Positions 5,992 to 15,000 of a stretch of DNA of 20,542 nt are shown one piece after another; position 1 is the stretch's first letter; every line of letters starts with the position of its first letter. This stretch comes from an uncultured Eubacterium sp. GTDB lineage: Bacteria; Bacillota; Clostridia; Lachnospirales; Lachnospiraceae. Where the stretch lies: the NCBI GenBank assembly GCA_934317205.1, contig CAKREL010000039.1, forward strand, positions 1 through 20,542, given 5' to 3'. Position numbers and translations under genes: made by a program. The notes under the pieces were generated by a model. The model was not told the origin of the DNA. It worked only from the letters and a program-made list of their open reading frames with translations, and did not search any database.

Positions 5992-7341
5992 TTAAATATC
6001 TTCATTTACAAGAAGTAACAGCCCCGGTATAAATCCGATCATAGTAGCCGCTATCTTTAATCCGTCACTGATTGGCTCTCGTCTTTCGATTCTTCCTAGA
6101 ATTTTCTTTCTGATAGGAATACACCATAACAACGCAATTCCAAGCGTACAGATTCCCATTATAACTGTACATATATTCAAAGCCTTCTTTATTGTTTTAA
6201 GTTCTTTCTCATCCGGATAAGCCCCTTCTAAAACAGCAGGTCCTTCTTCTATATTCCTTTTATCTTCAGTGACATGTACAGAACTCCACTCATCCTCATC
6301 ATCTAAATGCTTTCCATTCTCCTTACCATCATCTACGGAAACCCATCCTCCCGTCAGCTCGCCATCATCATCCGGCAGTTTCGGTTTTCCGGGTGGTTCA
6401 GGCTTCGGCAGTTCTGGTATACTTCCACCTGATTGTAATACCTCCAACGCCTGGTACATTTCTCTGGCAGAAGAGAATCTGTCTTTTGGTGCATATGCAC
6501 ATGCTTTCAAAACGATATTCTGTAAATCCCTGCTTCCGTATTTTGGCCGTGGCAAAGGATCCCCTTTTTCTCTCCTTGCCTGTGCCAGTTCGATTTCATC
6601 ATGAGTTGGTAAATGATCCGCATCAATAAACGGACGCTTACGGTTATTCAGCATCCAGTAAAGCACCAGTCCAAGACTGTAAATATCTACCTCTTTTCCG
6701 TATTCTTCTCTTTTAATCACTTCCGGCGCCATATAACGCTCTGATCCTACTGTCGTTGCCTGGGTCGTATGATCCATAGTTCTGGCAATTCCGAAATCAC
6801 CTAATTTATAATCGCCAAATTCCGATACCATAATATTTTCCGGCTTAATATCTCTATGTACGATATTTTTAGAATCACAAAGCATCAGCGCCGAACAGAT
6901 ATCTTTTCCGACTTTTATAACCATTTCCTCAGGAATAATTCCTGCATACTGTTTGATCAATGTAGTCAATGGGGTCAGCAGTTCCATACGGATAAAAACA
7001 TCCCATCCAATTCCGTCTTTATGCGGTTTTGCTTCAAAATCATCGCAGCTGACAATATTGGTCTGCCCTTTAAATGCCAGCATGATCTGATACTCATCTA
7101 CGTATCTGTGAAGCATATTTTTATACTTATTTCTTACACTGACAAGATCATATCCATCTGTAAAATCAGCTTCAATGTCTTCTTCATTTTTTGGGAAAGA
7201 AATCACCTTTACAGCAGCATCTTCCATGACACCCGCCGAATTCCGCTGTGCCAGATACACACTGCCATAACCGCCTCGTCCCAGCCTTTTTACAATCTTC
7301 CATCCCTGCCAGGGCAGAGCTGGATATCTCTCCTCATCCAT
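5992..7341 (-). CDS. Ser/Thr protein kinase with C-terminal membrane segments
   Basis: A 449-residue eukaryotic-like kinase. The glycine loop is G-R-G-G-Y-G (21-26), the ATP lysine is in AVKV (Lys45), a helix-C Glu is near 83, the catalytic loop is VHRDIKPEN (Asp164, Asn169), DFG is at 182-184 and APE at 205-207. All catalytic residues are intact, so it should be active. A Pro-rich, then acidic linker (about 308-375) leads to two hydrophobic segments at about 387-410 and 427-444; no PASTA or other extracellular domain is present. The loop between them is strongly basic, which is odd if the kinase domain is cytoplasmic and both segments fully span. AGGAG lies 7 nt before ATG 7341, and the gene follows the PP2C gene by 17 nt. 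Likely targets are the EssC FHA-domain partner and nearby T7SS proteins (inference). Confidence 0.92.
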   Translation of the reverse strand: MDEERYPALPWQGWKIVKRLGRGGYGSVYLAQRNSAGVMEDAAVKVISFPKNEEDIEADFTDGYDLVSVRNKYKNMLHRYVDEYQIMLAFKGQTNIVSCDDFEAKPHKDGIGWDVFIRMELLTPLTTLIKQYAGIIPEEMVIKVGKDICSALMLCDSKNIVHRDIKPENIMVSEFGDYKLGDFGIARTMDHTTQATTVGSERYMAPEVIKREEYGKEVDIYSLGLVLYWMLNNRKRPFIDADHLPTHDEIELAQARREKGDPLPRPKYGSRDLQNIVLKACAYAPKDRFSSAREMYQALEVLQSGGSIPELPKPEPPGKPKLPDDDGELTGGWVSVDDGKENGKHLDDEDEWSSVHVTEDKRNIEEGPAVLEGAYPDEKELKTIKKALNICTVIMGICTLGIALLWCIPIRKKILGRIERREPISDGLKIAATMIGFIPGLLLLVNEDI

Positions 7342-7358
7342 TTACATCTCCTGTAATT

Positions 7359-8132
7359 CTATCTGTTTATTTCCAAAACAATTGCTGTAATATTGTCCTT
7401 ACCGCCTGCATCTAACGCTGCTGTGAGAATTGCATCGACACACTTCTCCGTACTTTGCGTTTGCTGCATCATGGTTTCCAGAAAATCTACCGACACCATG
7501 TCACTCACGCCATCGCTACAGATAAGAAAACGATCTCCCCTTTTCGTCTGCAGGCAATCCATATAGGGGAGTACGCGCACTTCTTCCGGATTCATTCCCA
7601 TATACTGGGTCAGATAAGGCTTTCGTCCTTGAATACCGTTTTCTTTCATATAGGCTTCGTCTGTCTGATCTTCGGAAATCTGCCGAAGCTTCCCATCTCG
7701 CAGGAGAAAACATCTGCTATCCCCCACATTTACAGTCCAAACCTGGTTTCCTGTAAAATACAGTCCTGCCAAGGTAGATCCCATCATCTCCGCATCCAAA
7801 CGAAGGGTTTCCTTAAATATCCTGTCATTTACATACGTACACATTTTTTCCAGATAGCCTTTTTTACCTGCAATATCATCTGCTTCTTCTGCATTCAAGT
7901 ATTCCTCTGTTGCCTTTGCACCCATATAGGAAGCAATTTCACCATATTCTCCGCCTCCCATGCCATCAAAAACAGCAAAGAATCTGTCCTTTTTTAGCGG
8001 AAAGTTTTTCTCTAAAATACTTCCGAGTCCATTATTACAGCTTGCCATATAGCGTCCCGCAAAGAAAAAATTGTCCTCGTTATTTTTCCTGCGTCTGCCT
8101 GTATGACAGCTGCAGGCGGCGGAGATTCTCAT
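7359..8132 (-). CDS. PP2C-family Ser/Thr protein phosphatase
   Basis: Read from ATG 8132 this is 257 residues, the normal size of a bacterial PP2C. The motifs are NNED (17-20), VFDGMGGGEYGE (Asp56, Gly57), GSTLAGL (118-124), VNVGDSRCFLLRDG (135-147), LICSDGVSD (Asp207) and GGKDNITAIV (Asp246). The metal-binding aspartates are all present. The frame is open to GTG/ATG codons as far as 8207, which would overlap the previous gene by 35 nt. I prefer 8132 because GGAG lies 4 nt before it and homologues begin just before the R-x-x-N-E-D motif. No membrane segment is visible, so it is cytoplasmic. It is encoded directly before the kinase and should oppose it. Confidence 0.88.
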   Translation of the reverse strand: MRISAACSCHTGRRRKNNEDNFFFAGRYMASCNNGLGSILEKNFPLKKDRFFAVFDGMGGGEYGEIASYMGAKATEEYLNAEEADDIAGKKGYLEKMCTYVNDRIFKETLRLDAEMMGSTLAGLYFTGNQVWTVNVGDSRCFLLRDGKLRQISEDQTDEAYMKENGIQGRKPYLTQYMGMNPEEVRVLPYMDCLQTKRGDRFLICSDGVSDMVSVDFLETMMQQTQSTEKCVDAILTAALDAGGKDNITAIVLEINR

Positions 8133-8172
8133 TATGCTCCGATTACGTGCCAAATAAATGTCGCTGATCATA

Positions 8173-8463
8173 CTATGAATCACTTTCTTTCTCAGCATCG
8201 TTTTCATCTGTTTCTTCTAATGCAGTTCGAAAAACCTGCATTTCTGCATCTACAAAACCTACGAAAGAAACGTTCTCGATATCCTCCTGCATAAAGAGAA
8301 ACATGGTTTCCGAATCGATATACCCCTCCGGATAGGGAACTGCGATATAATCGTAGGTTTTTTCATCCCCTTCCATTTCAACCTCAACGCCTATTGTCAT
8401 TAACTTTTTTGTCGCACCTTTTAAGGTTACAACACTTCCATTTGGTAGTAATTGCTTTGCCAT
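8173..8463 (-). CDS. DUF4176-like small protein of T7SS locus
   Basis: A 96-residue protein starting MAKQLLPNGSVVTLKG, with a KKLMTIG strand, D-Y-I-A-V-P-Y-P-E-G-Y-I and E-D-I-E-N-V-S-F-V-G-F. These match what I recall of the DUF4176 family, which recurs next to WXG100/LXG genes in Firmicutes and has no settled function. The C-terminal 20 residues are acidic and probably disordered. The frame extends to 8490, but AAAGGA 7 nt before ATG 8463 and the family N-terminus favour the shorter start. That also removes an overlap with the preceding 378-residue gene. Its place right after a candidate effector would fit a chaperone, adaptor or immunity role, which is speculation. Confidence 0.75.
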   Translation of the reverse strand: MAKQLLPNGSVVTLKGATKKLMTIGVEVEMEGDEKTYDYIAVPYPEGYIDSETMFLFMQEDIENVSFVGFVDAEMQVFRTALEETDENDAEKESDS

Positions 8464-8482
8464 TTTATTTTCCTTTCTCGTC

Positions 8483-9619
8483 CTAACCAACGGCCAGATC
8501 TGCTATAGTATTGCCAAGTTTTCCTGCTGACTTTATAGATTTAATCGTACCTGTGACGACGTCATATCCAAAATTAGCTACAGAGTTGGGGTCTATATTA
8601 AGTACAGTCTTAATAATTCCATCTTTGCTGAGATATTTAAGATCATTGTCGATAACGTCATCCATGTGAATTTCTCCCCATACCTTTGACGTTTCTGCGG
8701 TGCCGCTTGTTATAGTTTGAAGCTTACCAAAAGATTTTCCAAGTTTATCTACACCATTTAAGAAAGAAACAACGTCCAATCCTGTATAGGCCCAGCTGCC
8801 CATTTTTTCTCCCAGCTTCTCGTCTCCAAAGAGGATTTCTCCCGTCTCTCTACCTTGTTTTACAAGAAAATCCTTTAATGCATTTGTATTACCAACCTTG
8901 TTATAGTCACCGGTATAGGTGTATGTTGCATCCATCATGCCATTATAAATATCATTGCAGGCACTTAAAGTAATACAAGCAGCTACAGGAAGTGCTGCAC
9001 CACCGGAGCCTGCTACCAGAGCTACCGCACCGGCAATTTTGACAACACCTGCACCAACTTTTACAGCAGATTTTCCATATTGAAGTGCCTTATAAACAAA
9101 TCCTTTTTCATCATAGGATTTTTTTATTTTTGCAACGGTCTTCTTTCCCTTTTTAACAATTGCCTTCGATGCTCCTGCCACATCTGCTTTCAATGAATCC
9201 AAAAAACCGTCTTTTTTCTTTTTACTTTTTGCTTTTACTTTTTTAGATTTCTTTTCCCAATTTCTGTAATCCTCTATGACATCAGTCATCCCCTGTACCT
9301 GTCCGGGACTAATTCCCTCGCTTGTCTCTCCTCCAAACACCTTAAAAAGGGACTGGTCTACCGACTGCATGGTTGCAGCACTGTTTTTCGCTGCTGCCGC
9401 TCCACTGGAAAGAAGCTCTGTAATACTTGCAAAGCTTTGCTGGGCGCTGCTTATTTTCCCTGCAAAATTATGTGCTAACAGTTCACTCCAATTATTGTTG
9501 GTGTCATTCAGAGTACCCGTAACCTTCGAAAACAGGGATTCATATTCTGCTGTCAGGCTCTGCATTTCACCAGCCTGCGCCAACAGGGCTTCTGGATCTA
9601 ATATAATTCTGGATGCCAT
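8483..9619 (-). CDS. WXG100-headed candidate T7SS substrate or effector
   Basis: A 378-residue protein. Residues 1-95 form a WXG100-like helical hairpin with Trp44 followed by S-E (not the usual x-G), then ELLAHNFAGKI. A Lys-rich stretch follows (about 123-137), then a helical basic segment and a long Gly/Ala/Val hydrophobic stretch at about 186-222 (GAGVVKIAGAVALVAGSGG) that could insert in a membrane or form a glycine-zipper hairpin. The last 150 residues have no toxin motif I recognise. The architecture resembles LXG/WXG-headed T7SS effectors, but a structural or pore-forming role is equally possible. GGAGGAG lies 5 nt before ATG 9619. It follows three smaller WXG100-type genes and precedes the DUF4176-like gene, consistent with a substrate cassette. 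Confidence 0.72.
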   Translation of the reverse strand: MASRIILDPEALLAQAGEMQSLTAEYESLFSKVTGTLNDTNNNWSELLAHNFAGKISSAQQSFASITELLSSGAAAAKNSAATMQSVDQSLFKVFGGETSEGISPGQVQGMTDVIEDYRNWEKKSKKVKAKSKKKKDGFLDSLKADVAGASKAIVKKGKKTVAKIKKSYDEKGFVYKALQYGKSAVKVGAGVVKIAGAVALVAGSGGAALPVAACITLSACNDIYNGMMDATYTYTGDYNKVGNTNALKDFLVKQGRETGEILFGDEKLGEKMGSWAYTGLDVVSFLNGVDKLGKSFGKLQTITSGTAETSKVWGEIHMDDVIDNDLKYLSKDGIIKTVLNIDPNSVANFGYDVVTGTIKSIKSAGKLGNTIADLAVG

Positions 9620-9635
9620 TCTTCTCCTCCTGTCC

Positions 9636-10073
9636 CTACAATTTCAGACTTGCCAGATCGATCACAGAAGAAAGATTGATATCTCCTGCTCCGATTGATT
9701 TATTAATTGGCATTACACCCTCCGGGATATTGCTCGTCGTAGTCCCACTTCCGATCGGCTGGATCGTAAGCATGGATGCAATGATACTCTCTACACTGGT
9801 AAACATTTCTGATATATTTTTCTCATCTGTCGTAAAATTCTCTGCAACCACCTTCATGACATTTGCAAAATTTCCGGATTTTTCACTGATTTTCAAAATC
9901 TCCTGGGCATTCGAACGGGTATAGTCATTGATAGCATCCCTCTCTTTGCAATTCCAGTTGTTATGTTCCGTGATGGATGTCAAAATTCTTGCTGCCTCTT
10001 CCACTTCTCCATAGGCATTTGCAATCGTCTGGGCGATTCCCGTAATTGTCTGTGGATTCACATCTATAATCAT
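9636..10073 (-). CDS. WXG100-like helical protein with C-terminal extension
   Basis: A 145-residue protein predicted to form a helical hairpin, with the turn N-N-W-N-C (Trp40) where W-x-G is expected. A roughly 50-residue tail from about 95 is rich in Ser, Thr, Gly and Pro. The usual length of WXG100 proteins is about 100, so this is a longer variant. The frame extends to 10091 and would overlap the preceding gene by 7 nt, but AGGAG 8 nt before ATG 10073 decides the shorter start. It sits 16 nt upstream of the candidate effector gene and may be its partner or a secretion chaperone, as the helical Lap proteins are for LXG toxins. Placement in the family is by pattern only. Confidence 0.65.
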   Translation of the reverse strand: MIIDVNPQTITGIAQTIANAYGEVEEAARILTSITEHNNWNCKERDAINDYTRSNAQEILKISEKSGNFANVMKVVAENFTTDEKNISEMFTSVESIIASMLTIQPIGSGTTTSNIPEGVMPINKSIGAGDINLSSVIDLASLKL

Positions 10074-10084
10074 CTTCTCATCTC

Positions 10085-10378
10085 CTAGCATCCCCTGATA
10101 GAGTACGAACTTTCCTGATCTCTTGACACAAATTTTGTCCTGGCAGACTCCATATAGGATATAAACTCCTGTAAAAGCTCTTTCATCTGCCCTGCTTTTT
10201 GAATTCTCTCTGTCATAATATTAATATAAGCCGTGCTTGCCTCTCCCTCCCAGGAAGAAGCAATCTGTGTCATAAGCGTCTGTGTCCGTGCATTCAAAGA
10301 ATCCAGTTCATTTATATAGGCTCGCATAGATGAAATATTGTTCTGCAATCCATCTGCGTCAATTCTAATATTAGCCAT
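10085..10378 (-). CDS. WXG100 (EsxA/YukE-type) protein
   Basis: A 97-residue protein with the canonical features of the family: two amphipathic helices joined by S-S-W-E-G-E-A (Trp43, Gly45), followed by the A-Y aromatic and a long second helix. It has no signal peptide, as expected for a T7SS substrate folded before export. GGAGG 8 nt before ATG 10378 decides the start over a GTG at 10393. A C-terminal Y-x-x-x-D/E export signal is not clear; the C-terminus ends in Tyr, Ser and a final Cys. It lies between two other helical small proteins, with which it could form heterodimers. Confidence 0.88.
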   Translation of the reverse strand: MANIRIDADGLQNNISSMRAYINELDSLNARTQTLMTQIASSWEGEASTAYINIMTERIQKAGQMKELLQEFISYMESARTKFVSRDQESSYSIRGC

Positions 10379-10394
10379 GTTGGATACCTCCACT

Positions 10395-10715
10395 CTAATT
10401 CATGTTTTGTGCTGCTGCCATAATCTCCTTGAGCATTTCATCCTTTGCCTTATAAACAGCAAGCACATGACGAATATAATTTGTCGTTTCCTCCAAATTA
10501 CTATCAAGCCTTTGAATCTGGTTAATCAGTTCCTGGGATTTATCATAAATAGCCTGGGCTGTCTCACCTTTTGAATTTGCCCCTTCTGTCTGAGCTGCTC
10601 TCAGACTCTGCAATGCATTTTGCAGGATAGACTGTGCCCGCTCGATTTTCCTGATATCCTCTCCGGCTGCGACATCATCAATTGTTATTTTTCCATTTTC
10701 ATCTTTGTATGCCAT
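10395..10715 (-). CDS. Small helical protein of T7SS locus
   Basis: A 106-residue, almost entirely alpha-helical protein. After a short N-terminal segment (MAYKDENGKITIDD) come two long heptad-like helices (about 20-45 and 55-104), separated by a Gly/Ser turn near G-A-N-S-K-G. There is no W-x-G in the turn, so it is not a standard WXG100 protein. Size, helical-hairpin form and position fit the small helical partners found beside WXG/LXG genes. The ribosome site is GGGAG 9 nt before ATG 10715, and the stop of the previous gene is 4 nt upstream. The family is not identified. Confidence 0.6.
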   Translation of the reverse strand: MAYKDENGKITIDDVAAGEDIRKIERAQSILQNALQSLRAAQTEGANSKGETAQAIYDKSQELINQIQRLDSNLEETTNYIRHVLAVYKAKDEMLKEIMAAAQNMN

Positions 10716-10719
10716 TTTC

Positions 10720-11364
10720 TCAGTCTCCCATCAGAATCTTTTTTGCCTGCTCACAAACGACATTTTTTTCAACCAGGTGAAGTATCGTTTCTTCTTTTTG
10801 TTCCGGAGCTATCTCATAGAAAGAACCACCTTTTTCTGCATAGAAATAGAGACAAGTATCCTTTCCGATATGAGTACCTTTCAGAATGATGCTCCTTTCT
10901 GCCTGGTCAATCGCAATGTATGCTTCTCTTTCCTCTGTATGCACATCTTCCTCCAAAAGAGAATACAGCATCTTTTCTATTCCTTCTTTGTCCTGTGCCC
11001 TGACACGGTACTCCTGCGCCCGGCACTCTACAGATGTAATCTGATTCTCCATATGATGAAATTTATAATGTACAGATGCTCCTGACTCTTCCCGTAAAAT
11101 CAGCTCAGATTCATACATCCCCTGATAAACCGGCTGCAACATTTCTATACATGCCGGCTCTACTTCCAGATTGCCTAAGAAATCCTCCTCGGCATATCCC
11201 TTCCTTTCAAGACCATCCAGAATTTCCTGTGCTTTTATTTTCCCCCGCTTTCCAATATCCTGCATAGCGGCAATATAATCATAATCCAGATATTTTCCGC
11301 CACTTACTTTTCCGATATAATAGATTTCTTCCGGAGATAGTATTAGTTCTTTCATTCTTTTCAT
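10720..11364 (-). CDS. Unknown 214-residue protein in T7SS-like operon, possible secretion chaperone
   Basis: A soluble, acidic alpha/beta protein. The N-terminal part (LSPEEIYYIGKVSGGKYLDY, then helices to about 75) resembles a small winged-helix-like unit. The central part has strands (SELILREE, VHYKFHHMENQITSVEC) and the C-terminal third has further strands and a long helix. It resembles the EspG-like or DUF5081-type proteins seen beside WXG100 genes, but I am unsure of that match. There is no strong ribosome site. GTG 11367, ATG 11364 and ATG 11355 are all possible starts, and I chose the first ATG. It lies between two WXG100-type genes, so a chaperone-like role for substrates is a reasonable guess. 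Confidence 0.6.
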   Translation of the reverse strand: MKRMKELILSPEEIYYIGKVSGGKYLDYDYIAAMQDIGKRGKIKAQEILDGLERKGYAEEDFLGNLEVEPACIEMLQPVYQGMYESELILREESGASVHYKFHHMENQITSVECRAQEYRVRAQDKEGIEKMLYSLLEEDVHTEEREAYIAIDQAERSIILKGTHIGKDTCLYFYAEKGGSFYEIAPEQKEETILHLVEKNVVCEQAKKILMGD

Positions 11365-11388
11365 CACTCATTTCTGTCTCAGCACATC

Positions 11389-11416
11389 TTTGTGCGAGGA
11401 CGTATCCCCGCACAAA
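11389..11416 (-). promoter_or_regulatory. Intercistronic mRNA hairpin
   Basis: An 11-bp stem (TTTGTGCGGGG and CCTCGCACAAA on the minus strand, one G-U pair) with a 6-nt loop lies just after a WXG100 gene. No T run follows, so it is not a standard terminator. It may stabilise the upstream WXG100 message or slow readthrough, giving more substrate than downstream products. Confidence 0.5.
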
Positions 11417-11426
11417 TTGCCTTTTC

Positions 11427-11714
11427 TTACTGTCCCATAGATGCAGCAAGTCCTCCGTCAGTTTCTTCCATAGTATTGGCAGCTGTATCCAACTTCTGTG
11501 CAAAGCTTTCCAGAAGTTCTCCAAAAGATGTAAACTGGGCATTGTAGCTTTCGAAATTTGATACAAAAGCTGTTGCAGCCTCACCTTCGAATACGCCACT
11601 CATGCTGTTTACAATTGTGCGCATGTTGCTGATACACTGTTCAAAATTAGCCTTTTCAGTGCAGATATTTGTTGCGTTGCTTCTCATTTCCTCTGGAGTT
11701 ACAATAATTTTCAT
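11427..11714 (-). CDS. WXG100-family protein with F-E-G turn
   Basis: A 95-residue helical-hairpin protein of the WXG100 size and pattern, in which the tryptophan of the turn is replaced by phenylalanine (G-V-F-E-G-E-A, Phe42, Gly44). The rest of the turn and the following A-T-A-F match the family, and aromatic replacements at this site are known. The start is ATG 11714, supported by AAGGTGG about 7 nt upstream; an upstream extension to 11774 lacks support. It is the first substrate-type gene after the YukD-like gene, the place held by yukE/esxA-type genes in many loci. The 111-nt gap before it contains only a weak AT-rich stem. Confidence 0.82.
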   Translation of the reverse strand: MKIIVTPEEMRSNATNICTEKANFEQCISNMRTIVNSMSGVFEGEAATAFVSNFESYNAQFTSFGELLESFAQKLDTAANTMEETDGGLAASMGQ

Positions 11715-11825
11715 TTGATTTCCACCTTTCCTTAATACATCATTTCTGACTTTTTTATCTTTAAAAACATACATCGTTTTTAAGATCGTTTTATTTCGTA
11801 ATCTCTTTATTTTAGATACATTCTT

Positions 11826-12083
11826 CTATCTATATCCCTGTATTTCCAGGATATCTCCGTTCCATACACACTCTTCCAACAAAGAATTCTCTGCGTTTAA
11901 TCTTCTTCCATTCCTCTGATCCACAAGACTGACCTGTTCCGGGTCAAAGCATGCCAAAGGATCCAATCCTTCCAGAGAATCTGAAATATCCTGCATCAAG
12001 TCTTTGATCTTCTGATTTACAGGAAGTTCCAAATCATATTCTTTTTTTTGCTTTATTCTTATTGTGACTATGATTCGATTCAT
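11826..12083 (-). CDS. yukD: YukD/EsaB-type ubiquitin-like protein
   Basis: An 85-residue protein with the beta-grasp pattern of the YukD family: an N-terminal strand I-I-V-T-I-R-I, a strand of D-L-E-L-P, a helix from K-I-K-D-L-M-Q-D, then S-L-V-D and the final D-I-L-E-I-Q-G-Y strand. YukD-type proteins are small cytosolic components conserved in Firmicute T7SS; they look like ubiquitin but are not known to be conjugated. GGAGG lies about 8 nt before ATG 12083, and the gene follows the ATPase gene by 12 nt. It is the expected neighbour of EssC. Confidence 0.85.
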   Translation of the reverse strand: MNRIIVTIRIKQKKEYDLELPVNQKIKDLMQDISDSLEGLDPLACFDPEQVSLVDQRNGRRLNAENSLLEECVWNGDILEIQGYR

Positions 12084-12095
12084 CTTCCCATCCTC

Positions 12096-15000
12096 CTAAC
12101 TATCTATGCACTTGATCTTCCTGCTGCCATTGCCTGCAAAAAAGATTCCAAAGCCTTTTTCCAGCTCTGCATTTCTTTGGCTTTGCGTAAAATTATTCTT
12201 ATAAAAGCCTTCATAATGCACTGCCGTATCTGACAAAGCCAGAGCAACACCGGAAGATTTAAGGTCCACACCAAGCTGATCCTGCGTATAAAAATTGAAA
12301 AGATCACCCTGACGGATTCCACAGAGGACCAGCACACCATAACCTTTTGTCTTTGTCATAATCCTGTGTAACTGCAGCTGTATATCATCCGGTAACTTGC
12401 TGCATTCTTTGATGTCATCGATAAGCAGGATCATCCAAGGCTCTTCCGTGATTTCGGCCGCAGCTTCTTTTCTTTTTCGCATGCGATCTGTCAGTTCTTT
12501 GAAGATCTGGGAAAATAAATCCTGTACTTTCTCAGTTTCTGACAGTTGCGCATAAGCAGTTCCCCTCTCTTGCAAGTCAGCCAGAGATTTTCTCTCTGAG
12601 TCCAGGCAATATAAAAGTGTATTGCCATTCACTTCCATTACCATCCGTCCTATTCTGCGAAGCATTGCGCTCTTTCCACATCCAACTCTTCCGGTAACTG
12701 CCATTGCCGTCGTCTCTCCAGGCATTACATGAACCGCTTCTATGCTTTCTGCATCCAGTCCAACGGCAATTCCCTGCTCGTTGCTACTGAGATCTGCCAT
12801 ACTTTTCACAGAAATGCTTTCTGGAAGAACCGGTATTCTCAAAGCAGGCTTTCCTTTCCAGGCTCTTGTCATGCCCTCTGCTTCTGCTTTCAAAGCCATT
12901 TCACGCTCTTTATCATTTTCTCCAGGTTCATACATTGCCTTCTGGAAATTGATCAGTTCCTGATTTACTTTGATCAGAGCATTACCTGCTCTGTCCGGCA
13001 ATCTTGCTTCTCTCACCTGTCCTATTAAAGTGCTGTATTCACTTCGGTCAGACTGCATGAAAGAAATAGCCCCGGAAACATTTGCCGTCAGCTTATAAGG
13101 CACGCCTGTATTGTTCACACCTGTATAAACAAAATAGATTCCTTTTGATGGACCCTCGCTAAAAAGACGGACAAATACGTCTTTATAATCCTGGTTCGAT
13201 TCCAGAATACCACTGAAGCGATCAATCAAAACAAAAACAGCCGGCATCTCTTCACTAACCAGTTCCCGGTAAGCTTTCAGAGAATCCACTCTCTCCTGAT
13301 TGAAGATTTTTCTTCTCTCGTTCAGGAAACTGATCAACATATTTATAAGCTTACCCAGCTTCTCTTCCTGTCCGGATCCCACAACGCCTCCCACCTGCGG
13401 GAAGGCCTCCATACCTGCCATATCCGCAATGATATAAAGATGCATATCCTGCGGAGAATACATACGGCATAAAGATGTTGCAATCGTCCGGAGCAATGAT
13501 GTCTTTCCTGTCTGCGAGCTTCCAAAGACACCGAAATTGCCTTCCTTCAGGAAATCCATATACTGTATTCCCTGCACCTGAAGCTCCGGTCTGTCAAAAA
13601 TACCTATCGGCACTGATAACCAAGGAGCATCTGTCATCTCCCATTTTTCTCCGTCAAAGCCACCCTCAACCGGCAGTTTCTTCCAGCTAAAGAGATCCGG
13701 AAGTTCTGTTTTCCACGGCGATGGCTGCTTCTCTATACCTGCCGCTTCTGCTGTTCTTGCTATATAAGCTATCACTGCCTCAATTTCTTTCTTATCTGAA
13801 ACAAATCGGGTGTGGTTTTCTTCTACTGTTTTGATACGCGATCCATCCACTTCTACATAGCGCACTTCCAAAGCACCCTGCTCTTTATTTTCCTGATAAG
13901 GAGCTCCGGACCAGGCGGATTGAATCAACGCGAAAATTTCTGCCTTTTCGGAAGTTCCGACTCTTACATAAGCTCTTCCTGCCTGTGTAATCATCGCCGC
14001 ATCCGGTTCATGAATCATCACCTTGCTGGCGGCAGCATTTTGTACCTTCATACAAATCTGATATTGGGTATTATTCCAGGTTCCCTCATCTACTGCGTCT
14101 GCCGGACTTTGGGTAGCCAGAATCAGATGTACACCCAGAGAACTTCCTTTTGCAGCTATGGAGTCAACCATTTTTTTGACAACCGGTCTTTCCTTGATCA
14201 GCTCTTTAAATTCATCAAATACGATCAGAAGTCTTGGCACCGCTTCTTTAAACTCACCCTTGTGATATCCTTTTATGTACTCCTTGATATCCTTTGCACC
14301 TACCGAAGCAAAAATGGCTTCTCTTCGCCTCAGCTCATGCTCCAGGGATTGAAAACATCTGTCAATCCCACTGCCAACATCCGTAATAATTCCACAAACA
14401 TGTGGAAGCTTTTCAAGCGATGTTGCCGTACTTCCGCCTTTATAATCAATCACTACAAAAGAAACATCTTCCGGATGATAATTACATGCAATAGATAAAA
14501 GCCATGAAATAAGCAGTTCACTCTTTCCCGATCCTGTCATACCTGCGACAAGGCCATGAGAACAGTGTCTGTGAAGGGATAATGAAAACAGCTTGCCGCC
14601 TTCACCTTCCCCTAACGGTGCAGTAATATTCACAGCGCTATCATTCTTTTTCCATCTTTCCAACACGTTCAGGTCGCGTACCTTGTTTGTATCCATGCAT
14701 TGCAGGAAGGTAAGCGAAACCGGGATCTGTCCCTTGACAGCATCTTCAACCTCGATAGCCGACATCTGTCTGCAAAACGCATCAAACTTTCTCTGTGGAA
14801 TCGGCTGATCCATGGTAAACCACATTTTCTCATCTGCTCTGTATTTATAAAAAGCGGTGGCCGTTCTGTCATCATACGGATCATCCACATTTACAATATA
14901 CTGGCAGAAATTCGGCAGATAATACTGTTCATCATATAAAAAGATTGTTGATATCCCCATAGCAGGATCATTTTCGGAAAGCATTGATAAAAAGCACTCC

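Noticed and set aside
8133..8207. Longer start of the PP2C gene overlapping the DUF4176-like gene.
   Set aside because: The extra 25 residues lie before the normal family start and the upstream ATG has no good ribosome site; 8132 has GGAG.
11715..11825. Possible promoter or terminator between the YukD-like and WXG100 genes.
   Set aside because: Only an AT-rich stem of about 8 bp is present, without a GC-rich part or a convincing -35/-10 pair.
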